Positions 23,901 to 39,747 of a stretch of 64,000 nt of DNA are shown piece by piece (within the stretch, counting starts at the first letter, position 1; each line of letters starts with the position of its first letter). The position numbers were made by a program, and so were the translations under genes. Source of the DNA: Agelaius tricolor (Eukaryota > Chordata > Aves > Passeriformes > Icteridae); contig JALJCS010000010.1 of assembly GCA_023055355.1 (NCBI GenBank), positions 20,289,001-20,353,000 of the forward strand. The letters are read 5' to 3'. Below the pieces are notes generated by a model. The model saw nothing but the letters and a program-made list of their open reading frames with translations, was not told the DNA's origin and searched no databases.

Positions 23901-24354
23901 GGACAGACATGCTGCTCTTCACTCTGTGACCTCCAGTCCCCTGAGTTTGATGCCAGCAGAGTCCCTGTGCCCCAACTATCTGCCATCCCTGCACCCTCTG
24001 GCAGAGAGAGAGAGAAAGGGGAGCCTCCAAACACCACCAAGACTTGCCTCCAGCCCCAGGCTGACAGCAGGGAGAGAGGAACTAAATCCCACCAAAAGAT
24101 GTCTTTGTATGGCAGCAAAGCCCAACCCCGCTCTGGCATCCATACAAAGGAAACAAAGGCTGAATTGTCACCTCTGGAGCTGGGCCCTGTCCCCACTGCC
24201 CCGAAGGGAGCCCCTGCCTCGCTGGCACCAGGTGGGGGTGGCTTGGGGGACTCTGGCCCACAGGCAGAGGCATGCTGCCATACACTTACGCCTTCTTGAT
24301 GTCCTCGGCGGTGGCATTGCGGCTCACCCCCAGCGCTTCGTAGTAGTCGACCAT
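20980..24354 (-). CDS. DNAJB2: DnaJ/HSP40 co-chaperone B2 (HSJ1), long form
   Basis: J-domain co-chaperone that directs HSP70 clients to the proteasome; strongest in neurons in mammals. Coding exons in transcript order: 24354-24290, 23170-23061, 22625-22572, 22425-22309, 22133-22044, 21920-21815, 21680-21610, 21383-20980; 338 residues (human long form 324). Domains: J domain at 1-70 with HPD at 31-33, a Gly/Phe/Ser-rich middle ([22 protein letters not shown]), then two ubiquitin-interacting motifs ([15 protein letters not shown] and [18 protein letters not shown]) separated by a Pro-rich stretch. The protein ends Cys-Pro-Leu-Leu, a CaaX box whose Leu predicts geranylgeranylation, as in human HSJ1b (CLIL). 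Exon 4 has tandem CAGCAG acceptors. The 5' UTR is split: an acceptor lies just above 24378 and the first noncoding exon probably lies in the CpG island. Transcription converges on PTPRN. Confidence 0.95.
23025..23040. repeat. CA microsatellite in DNAJB2 intron 2
   Basis: Short run of CA units, less than 25 bp below exon 2 of DNAJB2. On the transcript strand it reads as GT repeats close to the donor. Confidence 0.8.
23354..23432. repeat. AT/AC-rich simple sequence in DNAJB2 intron 1
   Basis: Alternating ATAT and ACAC dinucleotides grading into AAAC units. It stands out against GC-rich surroundings. No gene signal. Confidence 0.75.
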
Positions 24355-24599
24355 GACGTGAGCTGTCCCACGGGGTCACTGCAGGAAGAGAAGGCAAAGT
24401 CAGGGACTACAGGCACAGCCCGGTAGTGCTGGGTGTGGGACAGCAAGGGCAGACTGCTTACTCTCTCTAGCGCCCCGGCCACCCCACTGCCTCCCGAGAG
24501 CAACCCAGTGCCACAAGCCATGCCCAGCTCCCCAGCACCCTGCCCACTCCTCGGCCACCCGGGAGCACCGACAGCCCCAGCCGGGGACCCTTTGCTGCT

Positions 24600-25880
24600 G
24601 ACGCACCGCCGTCCCGCCGGCGTCACCCCAGCTTGCCCGGCCAGGGGAAACGGGGGAAGGGTCCCCGCTGCCGGCGCCGCTCCCGGCCCGCTTCCCCCGG
24701 GGCTCAGTGGCGGGGCGGGGGGCAGCAGGAGGGCGCAGCCCGCTAAGGTGCTTAGCGGCTGGAGCGGATTAAGGGCTCAGCGGGGAACGTCCCCGGGCAC
24801 GCCGGGACACTTCCACCGGCCGGCCCGCTCCGGGTGGGGGACAGGAGCAGAATGCGGCCGCTGCAGCCCCCCGCCACCCCCCGCGCTACCGTCCCGCCCC
24901 CGGTACTCGCCCCCGGCCCGTGAGTCCCAGCTGACGGGAGGGCGGTGCTGGCGCTGGCACCGGCACCGCCGCGGCACTGGGCCCGCCCCCCGGCCCGGCC
25001 GTAAACACGGCGCTCCCGGGGCCACCCGCCGCTGCTGGAAGTTTCCGCACCCCGCCCCACCGCCACCGGCGGGCGGCCCTGGGCTGCGGCCAGCGGATCT
25101 GGGGCACCGGGAGGGGCGGTGGTGGCAGCACGGCAAGGGACGGCGCCGGCCCCGCTCCCCCCGTGCGCCACGGGCCGCCTCTCCCCCGTGGCCCCTTGCG
25201 CCCCGCTCCCCCCGTCCCGGCCCGGGGCCCACCTGAGCGCCGCCGCAGAGCCCTCCCCGCCCGCCCGGGCCGCCCGCGGCCGGTGTCGCGCGTCCCCCGC
25301 GCCCGGGCCACCGCGGGCCTGGAGGCGGCTCCGCTGCGTGACGGGCGGCGGCCGCAGCCAACCGCGGGCCCTGACGTCACGCCCTCGCCGTTCGCCGGGT
25401 GACGTAATGGGAGGCGCGTGCGGACCGGCAGCGCGGCCGCTCCGCCGCTCGGGTCCCCCCTCAGCCCCGGTCTGGCCTCTTCCCGGTCTCCGTCCCCGCC
25501 GGCTCCTCCGCTCCCAGGGCCGCGCTGAGTCCCGGACAGCGCCAGCAAGGTGCGGGTGCGGTGGCAGCGGCCTGTCCCTCCGGTGCCGGTGCTGACAGCG
25601 CACCGCAGCGGGGCACGGCTGCAGCCCGGGGCAGCGCCCGGCGCCGCGTGCCGCTGGCTTCCCGCCGAGTCAGCTGCCCGGCCGGTCCCGCCGGCAAGGA
25701 GGAGCCGGCCGGGGGGCACAGCTGAGGTGACTCAGCGCTTTGTCGGGGCGGGGGACGTGACGGGGAGCAGCTTGCCGGAGTGGCGGGCACAGCTCCCTGC
25801 CAGGAGCCCGGGCCGGCTGGCACCGCTGTGGCACCGGCAGCCCGGAGCTGCAGGCCACCCGAGCACCAGGGTGCCCAGGC
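24600..25880 (-). promoter_or_regulatory. DNAJB2: DNAJB2 CpG-island promoter with two CREs
   Basis: CpG-dense island upstream of DNAJB2 on its own strand. A candidate 5' UTR exon ends at about 25233 with donor GTGGGC (minus strand) that could join the acceptor above 24378. Just upstream of that exon lie a perfect palindromic cAMP/ATF element TGACGTCA (25372-25379) and a second, TGACGTAA (25400-25407). A TGACTCAGC element (25728-25736) fits AP-1 or the antioxidant-response core. A two-unit heat-shock-like GAAGTTTC (25038-25045) is also present but weak. The exact transcription start is not visible. Confidence 0.6.
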
Positions 25881-25899
25881 CCCGTAGAATGCACCAGGA

Positions 25900-28800
25900 T
25901 CTGTGGTGTTGGCTTTTCAGGTTCATGGCCCCTGCCCGGACAGCTGCTGCAGAGGGACTGTACTCACCCATTCTCAGGGTCCTGGACGGTCTCGCTCACC
26001 TGCACCTCTGAATGTGGCCTCGCCACGGGGATTTATGATTCCCTCTTACGGCCTGGATAGGAGAAGGAGGGAACTTGGTCTCTCTGCAGGGTCAGAGATT
26101 TTTGGATGCACTGCCACACCTACACCACAGCTGGAAGCTTCCTCAGCTCCCATAAATTCCTACTGGGAAGCCTGGCAGAATGAGGAGGCCCGAGTCTGAG
26201 ACAGGACGTTCCCAGCACTCCTCAGGGACAAGTTCCAGGAGAGATATCCCCGAGAAGAGCCTTCCCCAGCCATGAGTCGTGTGCCTGGGGTGGATGAAAT
26301 GCCAAGGGCATGATCTCATGTGCCAAAGGCGTTTCTCTCTCCAAGGGATGGGAGACCCGTCCCCTGCCATCAGACAGCAATTTGATGATTTCCTTGAACA
26401 ACGGCTTGGAGTACTTCCTGCCCCTGGGGGTTTTTTCCCTGGATGCCATTGCCGCGCTGTCCTCCTGTACCTGTTTGAGCACGGAGCGGCTCCCTGGGGG
26501 CTGCCTGTAGCCAGGGCGCCCTCCCGGGTGCCGGGGCTCTGGTTTAGCCCATCTGCTCAGCAGTGGGTGCAGAGCCGGCAAAGGCACTAGATGGAGCCAC
26601 AGGCTGCTTCACAGGGATCCCATCCTGCGGCTGAGAGGGCGAGGAGGAGCCACTGGGGTGTAGCCGAGTCTTGGCGCCTTGCTTTCCTTTCCCTGGCTTT
26701 TGCGGCTGATGTGAGGACAGGGAGGCCCCCGAGACGACAGATCTCAGCTCGCTCTGTGCACACCGGTGGGGAGGCCTCTGTGCTGGGATAGGAGAGAACT
26801 CCACATGCTGGCTGTGAATCTGGAGCCGGGGGAGCACATTGCTGATGCCTTCATAGCAAAATTTTCCCTCACACCTTGAGGATTTGGAGTGAGGAGGACT
26901 GACACCTCCCCAGTATTCTTAGGGGAGGCAGTGGAGAGCTGGGCAGTAGCCCACCACAGCACTGGTAGGAGAGAAGATGAGTATCAGCCACACCTCACCC
27001 CAGACCTGCCACAGTCCCTCTTCTACTCAAACCTGGCAGCAGCCAAATAAAAGAAGCCCATCACTCACTGGTGGCTCACACCTTCAGCTGCAGCACCCTG
27101 CCCTCTTTACCTGCCCTTTCCTCCTAGGTCTGCCTGAAGTCCTGATACTCACATCAGCTTTGAATCAAGCACAGGCATCTTGAGTGTGTCTCAAGAATAC
27201 CCTTATTTCTTAACAAATTTTGAGGATCACTGTGTTGCAAGCTTGTTTTCAGCTTTCCAGGGTCTCAAAAATGCTCATGAAATACTCTTGAGACTTTCTG
27301 AGGAAAGAGGTTTGGGGTGAGCAAAGCAGTACACCAACAGACCAAATGTTTTTATCCTGGTTACCCAATCTCTCAGGAAGCCAACAGAATTGCATCATAA
27401 ACCCATGATATATTATTATGCAAACCACAAATTAAGCTATATATTTTTTTTTCAGCACTACACAACATTTCAGCTTTTGATTTCCACATGAAAACACAAG
27501 CCCTTTCACAGCCTTATGAAAACTGGCAATTATGTACTGAAAATTTGTATTCTTGGCAATTTTTGAGCTAAGAAGTGCTCAGCAAGTCGTGTGCTGCTCC
27601 CCTCATCACATGCAGCCAACTCCCTTCCTCTTCTCCCCTATTCCTTGCAGTGGAGCTGCAGCAGGGAAGGGGTAGGAGCCAAAGCCACTAGGATGGAGTG
27701 AGAGGGTTTGAGCAGAGTGAGACAGGCTCCTGGGTGCCATTTCTGTGCCACCTTCCCCTGCCTGCCTGCTTCTAGGACAGATGGCGATGCTGACCATCTC
27801 TTGGCATGGCCCAAAAAAGGGGTCAGTGGGAGCTCCAGGGCTTGCTCACCCCTGAGAGGGCTGCATTAGACTGGGGACCCCCAAGTACAGGGGGCTGGTG
27901 AAGACATTGCTTGAGCAATTTTTAAAATCCCCATTGGTTCTTTTACTCACAGTCCTGCTGTCTCATCCAAAAAGCCCTGTCCACTCTCCTTAACTTCCCT
28001 GCACAGCTAATTTCACTTTCATGTTTTTGATGCTCTGCATGTTTGTCTTGGAGACCAGGCTCTCGGCCACTTGCCCATCTCCTTGTCCACTCTGTTCTCA
28101 TCTCAGCTGGCTGTTTTAGAATTGTACCTTCTAGAGACTCGGGACAATCCAGCAAGGCAAAGTCATGCAGCTGCTCTTGGTTTGCATGGCAGAACAGAGA
28201 AGTGAGAAACAGCCATGTCAGGGTGACTTTGGTTCAAGCAGGGCGATGACTTTGAGCCACATTTAGCAATGTGACAGAGCCAGGCTGTGAGTCCCAGGCT
28301 CTGCCTTGCAGGGATGCTTGCGTGTGCTGACAATGGGGATGCTGCCCCAGCCAAAACCCAGGCAAAACTGAGGTGCTTGCAGATTTTAAATCAACAGAGT
28401 CAGAGGCTGGCAGAGGTGGCAGAAGCCCATGACTGAAGAGGTTATCCGTGATGAGCAGGCACACAGGCCCAGGGAGCAGCTGAGCCTCATGGCAGCAGGG
28501 TTTTGCCCACATCCCTGGCGTGTGGTTGGTGACAGGTTGGGCTGGATAACCCTGTGGGGCACAGGAGCAGAACACCCCAAACTCATCCATGAGGAAGTTG
28601 GGAGCTGCATGGGCTGGATCAGATCCCAAGTGAAGAGAGATGAAAGATAATGAATAGACTGATAACACACACCCCCTCCATATGCTAGGGAACCCTCCAG
28701 CTGCAGGGGGAGCAGAAGCTGCAGCTCACGCTGGACAGGAAGGGATCCTGTTGTGAAGCAAAACCTGGTTTTGCTCATGCACACCAACATGTCCTTGCCC

Positions 28801-31800
28801 ACACTCTCCCAAGCTCCACATCCCTCGTGTTCATCTGGCTTGGCCAGGATTTTCTGCAGTGCCTGGTAGGACTGGGGTCACAGGCTGGCTGGTCCTCACT
28901 GTCCCCTCCAGCTACATGCCCAGCCTTGGCCCTTTGTGTCACCTAGGCATGGCTCAAAGGCAAACAGTGAGCCAAGCAGGGACAAATAAACAAGGATATG
29001 GAGCAAATGCATTTGCATGAGAAGAAAACGAGAAAGAGGAAAAAATAAAGCCAGAAAGCAACTTTCTGTGGTTTTCCATAGCCCTTGCTGCCTAACTACC
29101 AGTGCAAGAGTGGAACCTTGGGGAGAATGCTGTGGAGTGCTGTGGATGCAAAGGGAAGCCTGCAGTTTGGACGCCATCTGTAACATACCCTCATGTAACA
29201 CATCACCTGCTGAAGTCGACATTTGCAGTTCATCAGGCCCACACTGAGAGCATTAGTGAGCCTAAGTGAGGGTCTTGCTGAGCTGCTGATGGCAATTTTT
29301 AACTGAGCTGGGAAAACTGGGGTAGTTCCAAAGGACTGAAGAACAGAAATCACTCCAGTCATTAAAAAAATAAACTGGTTGACCTCGAAAACTCTAAATT
29401 ACTGATAATACCAGAAAGAAATAACAGAATAATTATTTTTTTAATCTATCAGCAGAGAATTAAATACTGAAAAATGTATTTACTACTGATATCCTTGTCT
29501 CAGATAAGGAAAGTTTTGCTTTGGAAACATTTCATCACCTTCAGCATGATTATACGTCTGGCTGATTCAGATCAACACCACTGGTATGACACCCTCACTT
29601 GGAAGATGGCAGGAGATAATGCTAACAGTATTGGCATAAATCACAGCATTGCTGCAAAGAGGGGTGAAACAATCAGTTTTCTGTGTCCACAGATGAAGGA
29701 AGCTCAGAGCTGCTGCCAATGGCCTTTCCAGATCTACGTTTTGTGTTGCCCCTATATGTATTTTATTTGAATATTTATCTTGGCGTGCCAAGCCAGCCTG
29801 TTTTGCACCAGAGGCATCAATAGCAGAGGTGTGCTTGTTAGCCAGGAGCTGTACTGCTGAAGGCCTTTGCAGTGGGAATCCCCAGGGCTGATTGCAAGGC
29901 CCACTGTGATAAGAAATGTTTACTAAGAAAAATTTGGGATCATGCTAAGCTTGGTAGGGTAGTAACTATTGAAGGGGACAATTGAATCTCAGAGATGGTT
30001 AAGAATTGTCTGATTAAAAGGCCACATTACAGCAAAATTGCTTGAAGTAATTAGTTTGAGAATTTTAGGAAGGGGCAGTCTTGTCACTTTTTACTCTGCA
30101 CATCCTCTTGCCACCCTCACACTTGATCAGCTGCAGTGCGGGATTCATTTCAAGACCCTTGATCAAACCATGGAAGCCAAGGGTGCCTGGCAGGAGTCCC
30201 TGCACAATCCCAGCAGCTCTTTGCTGATGATTCACTGTTGCAAACCAGCACGTGGGTTCCCGGGGCTGCCTTGCAGGGCACCACACCCTCACCACAGCAA
30301 GGAGCCAGTTACATCCCCGCCTTTCTTCCTGAGCAGACCTGTCATCTCAGTAACTGAAACCAGGATTGTCTGGCTAGTGGGTCTTCCATGTTAATCAGCA
30401 CCTAATGAGGCTACTTAGGGTGCCCCAACATAGGCAGGAGTGCTTGGTGCCCAGCTCTTGCCAGACTCTGCATCCTCCTGCCTGGGAGGTGGCAAAGCTC
30501 TCCAGAATGTGTCCAATGCCAGGCTATTAAGTGGCAGAAAAGGGCTATGCTGTCCAGGCCACACCATCACAGGGGAGGGCACAGCAGCCCTGGATGTGCT
30601 CAGGGTGCCTGGAGCTGGCTTGTCCTAACGAGGAGGGCCACATTAAGCATGTTAAATTCAGCAGATTGGTGCTCCGAGACCTTGCAACAGGGAAATTCTG
30701 CCAAATAGCTGTTATTTCACATGCACAGCCTCTCATCATCTGGCTTAACTCTGCTAGGAGGATCTCAGATACCAGTTTGAGCCAGCCATCCTCAAGATGG
30801 CCATTGAGCTCAAGGTGTCAGCCCAGTGACTTGAGGCCTCTGGCTCCCAGCCCCAGGCTCTGGGAGGAGCAGGGAGGACAGCCCTTGTTTCACAATATCA
30901 CACTCTCTCTGCACACATCAGCTCCCGGCAGAAGCACTCTGGGAGCCATTACCCAGCAGAGTTATTAAATGCATCTTTCATCACATTAACTGTTTGCCTC
31001 TGACATCCAACAGTGCTTGGCCAGCTGCCAGCACCTCCTTTCCACTTTTCACAGCTCTACAGCAATCCCCAGGACTCCAGGCTAGTTTCTCCAGGCCTAG
31101 CTCTGCCCTTGGCTTGCCCTGGGGCCAACAAGCTGTTTGCATTATTATACAACTCACTTCCACGTGTAAGTGTAAAACAAAACACCGTGCAGACATCTCT
31201 ACAGCCACGGGATGCTCAGCTGCTCTCCAAAGGCCAGAGCATAGCAGGGCCATCATAAAGAAGCTGCTGTGACAGGAATTATTTCCTTTCCCAGTGGGTG
31301 CAGGACTGGCCCACCTGGCTGAGGTTTATGTACCTCAGAGGAGGGGGTGCATCTGCAGAGCTGCCCCATGTGAATCTGCCATGTCCCCTCTGCTGCCCAG
31401 GGGCTCGGCTGCTGTCCCACAGGCAAGGCATGAGCTCCTGGGAGCAGGGGAAGTGGTGGCTGCTTCTTGCCCCATCACTGCCAGCTCATGCCTTTGGCAT
31501 TGCGACAGAGCTGGCCACAGCTTTGTTGCTGTTCTGAGAACTTGTAGGACAGGAAGGCCTAAAGGGCTGGGCATGAAGACATCACCATGCCTACACTTCT
31601 GTCTGGTGTATGGAGAGCCCCTTCAGCCTTCTGGGGTAACCCATATCCTTCCAGGAGTTCCTACCATCATGCAACCTTGCAGAATTCATTTCACTTCTAT
31701 TTCCCAGTATTCCTGCCCTTCTTGTGCCATCTCCAGCTCTGAGAGCTGACGGAGAAGAGGAAAAGCATCACTGGCACCTCCACAGAAGCCCATCAGCACT

Positions 31801-34800
31801 GCACACCAGCGTTCCCTGAGAACATGGGCCCACCTCAGCCACTCAGTCCCTCTGCCACCCGCCTGGAGGCAGATTGTTCACACCAGGCATGCTCAGACCT
31901 CTGACATGAAGTCACTGCAATTAGACAGGTGAGGTTTTATTTTGCTGCCGTGGGTGTGTAGCTGCCTTTCCCAGGACATGAAGAAAGGCAGGTGACACCG
32001 GCAGCCAGGGCAGCTGGCTCTGAGCCAGGAAGGCTGCTCCCCCAGGGCCTGCCTTGCCTGAGAAAGAGCTCGTTCCAACTTGTCTCACAGCCCCTTTTAG
32101 CCTCGCAGGCTGGGGCTTGGCTTGTGGGGCTGCCTGTGTCCCGGGAGTGCCTCCCTGCTCCTGCCCTGTGATTCAGGGCTTAGGACTGTAGCGAGGTCTG
32201 GAATTAGCTTCATTGTTTCTGTGCCGGGGCACACGCTCTGGGCAATGCAGCAGGCCTTGCACAATTGACTTCATTATATCTGAACCAGCAATTATGCTGC
32301 TGTTGCTCAGCTGCAGCAGAGAAAACTTCTGTCAGATCGCTACTGTGCCCTACATCCCAGCAGGTCTCTGGGAGTAAATGCCATGTGTGGGTTGCTGAAG
32401 ATGTTCAATGTGGCCTTTATTGAGTCTCTGCTTGGTCTTCTGATTCTCCCCATTCTTTCCTTGCAGCCTGTGACATCTAGCCTTCCTTCTTTCTCATCTC
32501 TGGATCAGTTCTACCTACTCCAGATGAGGGATGAGGCCCTCAGAGAGCCCTCTCTGACCTAGACAAGGCATACATATCTTAAGGAATGGCAGAGGGAGCA
32601 TTTTCTGCCCATCTCCATGCTGTGCTAGAATTTTTCAGGGTGGCAAAGTATGTCCCAAGTGCTGCCAATAGTAGAACCTCAGCAGCACTGGGACATAGGA
32701 TGCTGGGCCATCAGCAGGAGCCAGCTGTGCTTTAGGGACCCTGCACAATGCTCAGTGGGATACAGCTGAAGCAGTTAGCATCACAAGGGCCTTGCTGGAA
32801 CTCACATCTGCAACATACAGTCCAGCTCCATGCTTTCAACAGACTTATTGGTTGCACCAGCCAACCTTGTCCAGCCTGTGCCACTGCTGGAGAGCAAACT
32901 GCACAGGGCACTGATGGGCTGGAGGTACATCCTGGCTTCTCCACCTCCCCACCTGCTAAGAGGATTAAGGGCAGAGCAAGGACAGAGTGAGGGGTAAGCA
33001 GGGCAGGCACGGATACAACCTCTTTGGGAAGCTCCTGGCAGAGATTAGAGACACAGACAGGAGCCGTGCTCCTGAAGCACCTCTCACCATCTGGTCTTTG
33101 CTTTAAAGTGGAGGGCACAGTGGGCTTCCTTGCCAAACCCACAGCACAGCTGTGCTCTCTTCTACCTTCCCAAGAAGGCCATGTCCCCAAACTGCCCTGT
33201 GACACTGTTTGCTCTGCCTGGAGCAGGCAGGGTGGAACTGAGGTCTGAAAACTGGGAACAATAGTTTGGGCTTTCCTCAGCAAAGAGAGCAGGGAACTGG
33301 GGTGTGGATGGGAGGTACCAGGCTGGGCTCTGAACTCATCTCCTCCCCAGTTTCAGCTCTGGGTGCTTTAGGTGTGGCAGTCTTTAAAATACTTCTGGAA
33401 GACAGCTATAGAGAGAGAGAGGCTTTGTTTGGGTAAGTGCAAGCTCTGCTCAGAGGTGTTCCTGTACCAGCAGGTACCTGCCAAGAGCTGGCTGGTTTCT
33501 GACAGTGGCAAGCAGGGGCTTCCCTGCAGCGGGCAGGGCTCTGCCCTTCAGGTATCTTCAGTGATTTTCCCATCCTTCACTAAAGAGATGGTTGAATTCT
33601 GACTCTATAGCCTAGAATTTTCCTTGCTTGCTATTTGCATCTCTCTGGTTGCTGATGCAGGGTCTAACTATGTTCTGAGCATCAATGAAAATGTTTCCTG
33701 AGCAATTCTTGTAATCATGTGACTTCTGATGTTGTCTGAAAACATTTGCAGGGCCTTATGAGATGTGTGGGTAACATCTCTGTAAGAGAGAGGTCGCCTC
33801 AGGACAAATCCAGCCAGAGTGAGCTCAGCCTCCACCGTGTGCTTTCAGGCTGCTGCTACCAGCATCTGGCAGGCTGCTGAGCAGTTAGGCACTGACAAGA
33901 TGCAGCTGATTGGTGCTCCCTGGATTTAGCCAGATGTTCTTAAGCATTTCAAAAAAGCTTAGACATCTGTTTGGGCATTTCAGATCAGAGGCACGTGGGG
34001 ATGCGCAGCTCCCCATGACTCACGGCTCTCTTGTCAGTTATTCCCACTGTGATTGCCCAACAAAACAGCATCTGAGTGGATATTTTCACTGTGAACATGC
34101 ATTTGCAGCATTGACAAATCAGGGACATTTCACTCTCAACCCTCCACCACCATGGTACATAAACTAATCCATGATTTTGCACTCCTGGGTACCATCAGAT
34201 CATTATGTGAATCTTCAGAATTTGGTGAACTGCACAGCCTGAAATGCTGCTGGCTGCCTAGCTCTGCTTCCAACCACGCTGAAGGCATTCATGCTATAAA
34301 TGCCCCAGAATTAATTGGCACCATGGAATTAAGGAGGGTTCTAGGACACACCCAGTGAGAAGTGACTCCCTGGCATCCACTACATGTTACAATGAACACC
34401 TTGGTGAAGATTTTCACAGGGATGGTGATACCATCACTCCTTTTCACTCCAATTAACTTCTGGGGCTCAAATTTTGATGCCTCAGTGCTACCAATTACTC
34501 TCTCACTCTCATGGACTGTCTGCATCAGCATGGTCTGTGTTATCTAGTGATCTCTGAGGTCACTCAAAGGACATTTATACCACAGGGAGGCATTTCCAGA
34601 GTTATCCAGTCACCACAGAATCCTCTGCAGGTTCAGCACCACTTACTACCTGGGGCATCTCTGTGGGAAAAAAAAAAAAAAACAACACAACACAAAACTC
34701 AGTATTTTCCCATCAACTTGATTAAACCCACTCTGATCCTCTGGCTCAGCCATTTCTGCAGGTCTCAAAAATGTGTTGCTTAGACACCAGCACAGGCTTT

Positions 34801-35750
34801 GCAGCAGTACTCTTGCAATCAGTCATTTTTCACATGCTCATCAGTGAAGGTGACACTTTCCAGGTGACTCAGGCACAAAGAAAGGCTATTGTGGGTGGAT
34901 AATTTAGGTCCAGCTTTCAACTTTCAGATCAAGCTGAGAGATGACAGCACTTTTCAGTGAAAAATCATTAAGTCAGAGTGCTGAGGCAGATGCAGGGCTG
35001 GTTCTGCACCACAGTGGATGCTTTGAGTATTTTGGAGGGGGTTGGACACATTATTCATTGTAGTAAGGCCAGACATCAGTGAAGTCACTGTAGATTCCAA
35101 TAAAACCCCTCCAAGGTGCTCCAAGCTCTCCCTACACCCTCACTATTCATTTCATAAAGCTTTGTGAGATCAGATCAAACCAGGGAAGGTAATGCAGAGC
35201 CAGGATGGAGAAGAAGCCCTTTGGCAGGCTTTCAACACAGCCCTAGGGCACAACTGTGCTTGAGGGGGCTTGACACAAAGGACAGGATTGAGTTTTCCTG
35301 CTTTTTTTCTCAGTCATCTCCAAAGAGGTTAGGAAAGTTTGGGCTCATCTCTGGAGGGTTTCCTCCACCAGGGTTTCCTCCAGAAATTCTCCCAGGTGTT
35401 TTTCAAGAAGCCTTGGGTGGCTGCCAGAGACCTGGCTCACTGCTTGCTCAAGGATCATATCAGCACCTAAGCCCACCAGGAGGGAGGACCTGGGCCAGGC
35501 TCTTTGCTGGCTTTCCTGCTTCAACCCCCGGAGTCTCTCCTGGTTAGTGCCTGGATGGTGCCATTCACCAGCAGGACACCAAGCTGGAAGGTGCCATCTC
35601 TGTTCTTCAGCAGAATCCCTCTGCCAAGACTGGCAAGCATAGCAGGAACAACACTTATGCCCCACTGCCCTTTCCTCGGGGGGACCCCCGGGTCTCCCGT
35701 GCCCCACTCAGGGGATGCTGCTCCCCGAATGCCCTACCAGTGCACCCCGC
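25900..35750. other. About 10 kb intergenic interval, no recognisable gene
   Basis: The largest gap in an otherwise packed window, between DNAJB2 and the first tubulin gene. Composition alternates between GC-rich parts and AT-richer parts (27180-27560, 29000-30100, 33600-35150). I found no exon chain, no tRNA-like or snoRNA-like structure and no clear CR1 or LTR end. A 15-A run lies at about 34668-34682. Open frames here do not resemble known proteins. It may hold distal enhancers for the tubulin genes or DNAJB2, which cannot be shown from one sequence. Confidence 0.5.
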
Positions 35751-35770
35751 CAGGCAGCACAGCCCCATCT

Positions 35771-35878
35771 ATGCAAATCTATGCAAATATGCGCAATGCA
35801 CGCGAATCTGTGAAAGCGCTCGGGGCGTCCCGGGCGGGGCGGCCCGCCCCGGAGCGCCGGTGCCGCCCCCGGTATAAG
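35771..35878 (+). promoter_or_regulatory. Promoter of first tubulin gene: twin octamers and TATA
   Basis: Two perfect octamer sites ATGCAAAT at 35771-35778 and 35781-35788, exactly 10 bp apart and followed by a decayed third (ATGCGCAAT). A TATA-like TATAAG lies at 35873-35878, about 80 bp before the start codon, which predicts a transcription start near 35903. Octamers bind POU-family factors. The second tubulin gene lacks these octamers. Confidence 0.7.
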
Positions 35879-35957
35879 GCGGCGGCGGCGGGGCCGTCCC
35901 GGAGCGCGGAGCTGCGGCAGTTCGGGAGCAGGCAGGTCGTGCGGCAGCGGCGGCATC

Positions 35958-39679
<3,722 letters not shown>

Positions 39680-39741
39680 AGAAGCTACAGGCCTAAAAAG
39701 GACCATGCTTCCTGCCCCTATTGTCTGCAGAAACCCTTTGC

Positions 39742-39747
39742 AATAAA
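39742..39747 (+). other. Poly(A) signal of tubulin copy A
   Basis: AATAAA 63 bp after the stop, in a context (CTTTGCAATAAACC) shared with copy B. Confidence 0.9.

Noticed and set aside
24752..25719. Long Arg/Gly/Pro frames in the DNAJB2 island
   Set aside because: CpG-island artefact with no recognisable domain.
26222..26587. Minus-strand frame with a KYSKPLFKEIIKLL stretch
   Set aside because: The stretch looks protein-like, but I recognise no family, see no splice partners and find no frame continuing; kept as unannotated.
28520..28560. GGGCTGGATAA phrase resembling CR1 LINE 3' ends
   Set aside because: Only a short phrase matches; the usual terminal repeats of CR1 are missing.
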